This document shows, one piece after another, positions 5,731 to 9,235 of a stretch of DNA of 9,235 bases. Position 1 is the stretch's first letter. Each line of letters begins with the position of its first letter. Made by a program: the position numbers and the translations under genes. The DNA lies in assembly GCA_927911515.1 (NCBI GenBank), contig CAKMQH010000171.1:1-9235 (forward strand), in the 5' to 3' direction. This stretch comes from an uncultured Neisseria sp. (lineage in GTDB: Bacteria; Pseudomonadota; Gammaproteobacteria; Burkholderiales; Neisseriaceae). Under the pieces are notes generated by a model. That model was not told the DNA's origin and ran no database searches. It saw only the letters and a program-made list of their open reading frames with translations.

Positions 5731-6477
5731 TTACCAAATCCCAAACCATTGTCCGTCTGATTCTTCACGGCGGTCGTTGTGTCCGCCGTTTTGCCCTTCG
5801 CGCTCTTCGCGGCGGAATTCCCACGGGGCTTGGGGATTTTTACCGCTCCACAAGCCTTTGCGTTTTTGTTTCGCTTGTTTTTGGGCGGCGGCGTAGTCGG
5901 TGTAGGCGGTTTTGCTTTGTTGTTTTTTGGCGTAGTTGTCGTAATGCCATGCCGCTCCGTCGCGCAGTTGCATGAGGTTCAAATCGATTGTGCCGACGGA
6001 GACTTGCGCGACTTCGCGTTTGTAGCGGTCTGTTTCAAATACGAGTACCTTCACCTTTTTACCGTCGGCGGCGTCAATTAAGTTGTCCCGCGAACGTGTG
6101 CCGTAAGCCTGATTGATTTCGGGCGCGTCGATATACGCCATGCGGATTTTGTGTTTCGCGCCGTCTTCGTCGATAACGTGGAGCGTGTCGCCGTCGTGGA
6201 TTTTGGAGATTTTGCCGCGATAAGTATGGGGCGCGGCAGAGTTGCGTTTTTGAGTGTGCGGACGACTTTGGTGTGCATTATTTTCAGACGACCCTGATTT
6301 GACGGTTTCCGATAATAATGCGCTGAAGGCTTCCATGCCGAAATGGCTGCTGCCTGTGAGCGCAGAAGCGAATTGCACGCCGGAGCGGATGATCTCGGTG
6401 TCGCGTGAGCTGTAACCCAATGCGCCCAAGACGGACAAAACCACGGGAAGCCATTTTAAGATTGTTTTGGTGTTCAT
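5731..6477 (-). CDS. Staphylococcal nuclease-like (thermonuclease family) protein, exported or membrane-anchored
   Basis: Calcium-dependent phosphodiesterase fold (SNase), predicted to cleave DNA/RNA outside the cytoplasm. The 248-residue product starts with a short basic N-terminus and a hydrophobic segment (about 6-21) that may be a signal peptide or anchor. A less conserved linker follows to about residue 84, then the SNase domain (about 85-215). Catalytic and metal ligands align with the family: D97 in HDGDTLHV, R112 and E120 in KIRMAYIDAPE, R154 in DRYKREVAQ (equivalent to D21, R35, E43, R87 of the staphylococcal enzyme). The late QAKQKRKGLWSG is also typical. The C-terminus is a charged, Arg/Glu/Gly-rich tail. 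It has no obvious Shine-Dalgarno before ATG 6477. Secreted nucleases of this family in pathogenic Neisseria degrade neutrophil DNA traps and biofilm DNA; that role here is inference. Confidence 0.88.
   Translation of the reverse strand: MNTKTILKWLPVVLSVLGALGYSSRDTEIIRSGVQFASALTGSSHFGMEAFSALLSETVKSGSSENNAHQSRPHTQKRNSAAPHTYRGKISKIHDGDTLHVIDEDGAKHKIRMAYIDAPEINQAYGTRSRDNLIDAADGKKVKVLVFETDRYKREVAQVSVGTIDLNLMQLRDGAAWHYDNYAKKQQSKTAYTDYAAAQKQAKQKRKGLWSGKNPQAPWEFRREEREGQNGGHNDRREESDGQWFGIW
6282..6294 (-). other. Near-exact DUS within the nuclease gene
   Basis: On the minus strand this reads GGGTCGTCTGAAA, one base off the AG-muc form with the GTCGTCTGAA core intact. It codes for the S-S-E-N stretch of the linker ahead of the nuclease domain, a place where a fixed sequence is easily tolerated. 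Confidence 0.7.
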
Positions 6478-6499
6478 AAGGTTGACGGTGGTTTGTTTG

Positions 6500-6531
6500 A
6501 GGTCTCTGAAACTTTTCAGACGACCTTTTTT
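6500..6531. terminator. DUS hairpin between sensor kinase and nuclease genes
   Basis: AGGTCTCTGAAA (6500-6511) pairs with TTTCAGACGACCT (6514-6526) through a very short loop with one bulged base. The T-run (TTTTTT) follows on the plus strand. The minus strand, on which the kinase and nuclease genes lie, exits into CAAACAAACC, so termination there may be partial. It is the only candidate for ending the kinase transcript before the nuclease gene. Confidence 0.65.
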
Positions 6532-6608
6532 GATGAGACTTGTGATGTGAATCTGAATTGAGAAACGTGCGCTTGCCGTAGAAGCTTGTCTTGATGGGAT
6601 TGGTTGTA

Positions 6609-7649
6609 TTAACCGAACAGCCTGTTCACATCAGACGCTTTTTTGCGGTAAGGCAGGCGGATGTCGACGCGGAAAATGCCGTCGAGTTGGCGGCTTTGGA
6701 TTTTAGCGTCATTGTCGTACATCAGCGTCAGACGTTCTTTGAGGTTGCGCAGCGCCATCGAGTTGCCCTTGTGCGGCTTGGCGTTTTCGCTGCTTTCAGG
6801 CGGGGTGTACGGGTTTTCGATGCGGATGTAGATGGATGATTTGTTGAGCTTGGTAAACACGGTAATCATGCCGGGGCGGTGGGTCGATTCAACGCCGTGG
6901 AAGACCGCGTTTTCCAAAAGGGGTTGGAGCAGGAGGTGCGGCGTTTCCGCATCATCGGGTGCTTGGTGCTGCCACATAACCTGTACGCGCATATGACCCA
7001 TACGGATTTGTTCGATGGCAATGTATTCCTGCGCCCACTCGATTTCTTGTCCTAAAGTGCTGCTTTGGCTGCCGTCGCGCAGTTGGGCGCGGAAGAGGTT
7101 GGCAAGGTTTTCCAACAGGGTTTCCGCGTCATACGGGCGCAGGCGGATCAGGCTGATGGCGGCATTGAGGCTGTTGAACAGGAAATGCGGGCGGATGCGG
7201 GCGGTCAGCGCGCTGAGACGTGCTTCAGAAACCGAAGGCGCAAGCCCGTTGCGGCGCGAACCTTCGTAATACATCAGTCCGAGCAGGAATAGGTTGAACA
7301 GGAAAAAAATGTTGTGACAGCGATCTGCCATTCGTTGTAAAACGACAAAATCAACTACCACAAATATCGACAGGTTCAAAAGGTAGGTAATGATGACGCC
7401 GTAGGGTGCTTCTTTGATGGAAGGTACGAATATATTGACGAAATAGGCTTTGACCAGAATGCCCAAAAGTACGGGAAATATCCATTTGGAGTGGTGGTAA
7501 ATCTCTGCGGAATAGGAGAGTGAGGAATCGCTGATTAAGGGCAGAAAAAACAGACTGCCCAAGACAATAATCAAAAGGCGCACGACCGTCGCGGAATTGC
7601 GCAGGTCCGGGGCGGCGAATGTATTGTTGATTTGACGTATAATAGACAT
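6609..7649 (-). CDS. LytS/AlgZ-type sensor histidine kinase
   Basis: Inner-membrane sensor kinase of the His_kinase (LytS/YehU/AlgZ) class, 346 residues. The N-terminal part has about four hydrophobic segments (roughly 22-39, 57-75, 84-104, 113-128). The cytoplasmic part carries the class motif RPHFLFNSLN with phospho-accepting H155, the N-box LLLQPLLENAVFHG with N247, and a glycine-box region GNSMALRNLKERL. Such kinases normally phosphorylate a LytTR-type response regulator. Its place beside and divergent from argH, with hem genes nearby, matches pseudomonad algZ/fimS, so an AlgZ orthologue is likely. The expected partner algR is not in this window. The start ATG 7649 gives a normal length but has only a weak GGA Shine-Dalgarno. 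Confidence 0.88.
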   Translation of the reverse strand: MSIIRQINNTFAAPDLRNSATVVRLLIIVLGSLFFLPLISDSSLSYSAEIYHHSKWIFPVLLGILVKAYFVNIFVPSIKEAPYGVIITYLLNLSIFVVVDFVVLQRMADRCHNIFFLFNLFLLGLMYYEGSRRNGLAPSVSEARLSALTARIRPHFLFNSLNAAISLIRLRPYDAETLLENLANLFRAQLRDGSQSSTLGQEIEWAQEYIAIEQIRMGHMRVQVMWQHQAPDDAETPHLLLQPLLENAVFHGVESTHRPGMITVFTKLNKSSIYIRIENPYTPPESSENAKPHKGNSMALRNLKERLTLMYDNDAKIQSRQLDGIFRVDIRLPYRKKASDVNRLFG

Positions 7650-7727
7650 AAAATATTTCCAACCGTTTTCTTTTAATGCGTTTATACGAGCCTTAGCGGC
7701 TCTGTTATTTTATCTGAGGATGAAACC
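7650..7727. promoter_or_regulatory. Divergent spacer of sensor kinase and argH
   Basis: A 78-bp region that must hold signals for both genes. I see GAGGA (7716-7720) seven bases before the argH ATG, a small hairpin GAGCC-TTAGC-GGCTC (7688-7702) followed by a T-rich stretch, and an A+T-rich TTTATAC (7681-7687) that could serve as a -10 in either direction. I find no convincing paired -35/-10, so exact promoters are not called. The hairpin lies in the argH leader only if transcription starts upstream of it. Confidence 0.4.
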
Positions 7728-9108
7728 ATGAGTAAGGACAAAACCTGGTCTGGCCGTTTCAACGAGCCTGTTTCCGAACTGGTAAAAAAATACACCGGTT
7801 CGATCGATTTCGATAAACGGCTTGCCGAGTGGGACATTCAGGGTTCGCTGGCGCACGCGCAAATGCTTGTTCAATCAGGTGTTTTGAGTGAAGAAGATTT
7901 GGCGGCGATCCGTCAGGGAATGGCGGAGATTATAGCAGAAATCAAGGACGGTACTATTTCTTGGTCGCTGGATTTGGAAGATGTTCACATGAACATCGAA
8001 CGCCGTCTGACCGATAAAATCGGCGATGCGGGCAAACGCTTGCATACCGGACGCAGCCGCAACGACCAAGTCGCTACCGACATTCGCCTGTGGCTGCGCG
8101 ACCAGATTACCGTTATTCAAGACCTGATTCGAAGCCTACAAACGGCTTTGGTCGATTTGGCGGAACAAAACGCCGAAACCGTCATGCCCGGTTTCACCCA
8201 TCTGCAAGTCGCCCAGCCCGTCAGCTTCGGACACCACATGCTCGCCTACGTCGAAATGCTCGGACGCGATTTCGAGCGCATGACTGAATGTCGCAAACGC
8301 GTCAACCGTATGCCGCTCGGCGCCGCCGCCCTTGCCGGTACGACTTATCCGATTCAGCGCGAAATCACCGCCGAATTGCTGGGTTTCGAACAAATCTGCC
8401 AAAATTCGCTCGATGCCGTATCCGACCGCGATTTTGCCATTGAGTTCACCGCAGCAGCATCGTTGATTATGATCCACTTGAGCCGCCTGTCTGAAGAATT
8501 GATTTTGTGGATGAGTCCGCGTTTTGGTTTTATCGACATCGCCGACCGTTTCTGCACAGGTTCGTCCATCATGCCGCAGAAGAAAAATCCCGACGTTCCC
8601 GAACTCGTGCGCGGCAAATCCGGTCGAGTCATCGGACACCTTATCGGCTTGATTACCCTGATGAAATCTCAGCCCTTGGCGTACAACAAAGACAATCAGG
8701 AAGACAAAGAACCGCTGTTTGACACCGCCGACACGCTCATCGACACACTGCGGATTTACGCCGACATGATGCGCGGCGTGACCGTCAAACCCGACAATAT
8801 GCGCGCCGCCGTCATGCAGGGCTTCGCCACTGCCACCGATTTGGCAGATTACTTGGTAAAAAAAAGGCATGCCTTTCCGCGACAGCCACGAAGTCGTCGC
8901 CCAAGCCGTGCGCCACGCCGACCAAGCGGGCGTCGATTTGAGCGAACTGCCGCTTGCAGTCTTGCAAGGTTTCAGCAACTTGATTTCAGACGACGTGTAC
9001 GGCGTACTGACACCCGAAGGCAGCCTGAACGCGCGCAACCACTTGGGCGGAACCGCGCCGGAACAAGTGCGCTTCCAAGTCAAACGCTGGCGGGAATTAT
9101 TGGCTTAA
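7728..9108 (+). CDS. argH: Argininosuccinate lyase ArgH, frameshifted at an A8 run
   Basis: Last enzyme of arginine synthesis: splits argininosuccinate into arginine and fumarate, in the cytoplasm as a homotetramer. Family signatures are TGRSRNDQVATD (from residue 107), THLQVAQP with H158, and the mobile catalytic loop GSSIMPQKKNPD (278 onward, active-site Ser in GSS). As read, the frame changes after K379 at the A-run 8858-8865. The product then continues through 89 unrelated residues to a stop at 9132-9134, 468 residues in total. Removing one A restores GMPFRDSHEVVAQAVRHADQ and the normal end ...RELLA at 9108, a typical 459 residues. The start is supported by GAGGA seven bases upstream. The lost C-terminal part contributes to the active-site assembly, so the product as read should be inactive. 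Confidence 0.95.
8984..8996 (-). other. DUS-like site in argH
   Basis: On the minus strand this reads ACGTCGTCTGAAA: the ten-base core GTCGTCTGAA is intact and the outer two bases differ at one position from AG-muc. It codes for I-S-D-D-V in the intact ArgH frame. Confidence 0.55.
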
Positions 9109-9121
9109 AAGGAATAGATAG

Positions 9122-9166
9122 AAAGGTCGTCTGAAAACTGGGAATAGGGTTTCAGAGACCTTTTGA
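9122..9166 (+). terminator. DUS terminator of argH
   Basis: AAAGGTCGTCTGAAA (9122-9136) pairs with TTTCAGAGACCTTTT (9150-9164). One base bulges because the right arm is the shortened form. A 13-base loop lies between them and the plus strand exits into TTTTGATATA. The hairpin starts about 14 bases after the native argH stop at 9108. Confidence 0.85.
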
Positions 9167-9183
9167 TATAAGGAGAACATTTA

Positions 9184-9235
9184 TATAGTGGATTAAATTT
9201 AAATCAGGACAAGGCGACGAAGCCGCAGACATTAC
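9184..9235. repeat. Second Correia element, cut by the window end
   Basis: TATAGTGGATTAA starts at 9184 and is followed by ATCAGGACAAGGCGACGAAG and more. This matches the reverse complement of the right end of the first CREE almost base for base. It is therefore a CREE in the opposite orientation, of which 52 bases are visible. Confidence 0.9.

Noticed and set aside
5592..5975. 127-codon open frame on the plus strand
   Set aside because: Runs from the inverted-repeat element into the antisense of the nuclease gene; composition (Arg/Phe/Cys-rich) is not protein-like.
7632..7644. TTGACG and TATAAT close together, resembling a promoter
   Set aside because: The two boxes are one base apart, impossible for sigma-70, and they lie inside the kinase coding start.
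8136..9083. 315-codon open frame on the minus strand
   Set aside because: Antisense to argH, which carries all lyase signatures; no start signals or recognisable domains.
1..9235. CRISPR array, tRNA, rRNA, toxin-antitoxin pair, phage or defence genes
   Set aside because: I looked on both strands and found no regularly spaced repeats, cloverleaf sequence or matching protein families; the repeats present are DUS, CREE and the 166-bp element.

Overview
The window looks like chromosomal DNA of a commensal Neisseria. It carries nine exact copies of the 12-mer AGGTCGTCTGAA, the AG-muc dialect of the neisserial DNA uptake sequence (DUS), and no copy of the meningococcal/gonococcal form ATGCCGTCTGAA. 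Correia repeat elements (CREE) lie at both edges. From memory, the AG-muc dialect points to the N. mucosa / N. sicca / N. macacae group; I cannot confirm the species.

Layout. 24-179 is a complete CREE, followed by the hemE terminator hairpin. On the minus strand, read from about 4898 down to 267, are four heme genes in the order hemD, hemX, hemY, hemE. HemD makes uroporphyrinogen III and HemE decarboxylates it to coproporphyrinogen III. HemX and HemY are inner-membrane proteins that travel with hemD. hemD/hemX and hemX/hemY overlap, and hemY/hemE are separated by a DUS hairpin of the non-terminator polarity. A plus-strand gene at 5086-5505 encodes a small exported protein of unknown function behind a good sigma-70 promoter. 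A 166-bp element with 17-bp inverted ends (5564-5729) lies between it and a minus-strand membrane-anchored or exported staphylococcal-type nuclease (5731-6477). Next comes a minus-strand LytS/AlgZ-type sensor histidine kinase (6609-7649), divergent from argH, argininosuccinate lyase (7728-9108). argH ends at a DUS terminator, and a second CREE, inverted relative to the first, starts at 9184 and runs off the window.

Gene order resembles the pseudomonad cluster argH / algZ-algR-hemC-hemD-hemX-hemY, but algR and hemC are absent and the nuclease and exported-protein genes sit in their place.

The main oddity is four single-base frameshifts in three conserved genes: one in hemD, two in hemX, one in argH. 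At least two are in A runs. The intact reading resumes immediately after each lesion, which suggests sequencing or assembly error, although real decay or slippage cannot be excluded. I see no CRISPR, tRNA, rRNA, phage, toxin-antitoxin or defence system. The least described items are the 166-bp inverted-repeat element, the recurrent one-base-shortened DUS arm in terminators, and the exported protein.
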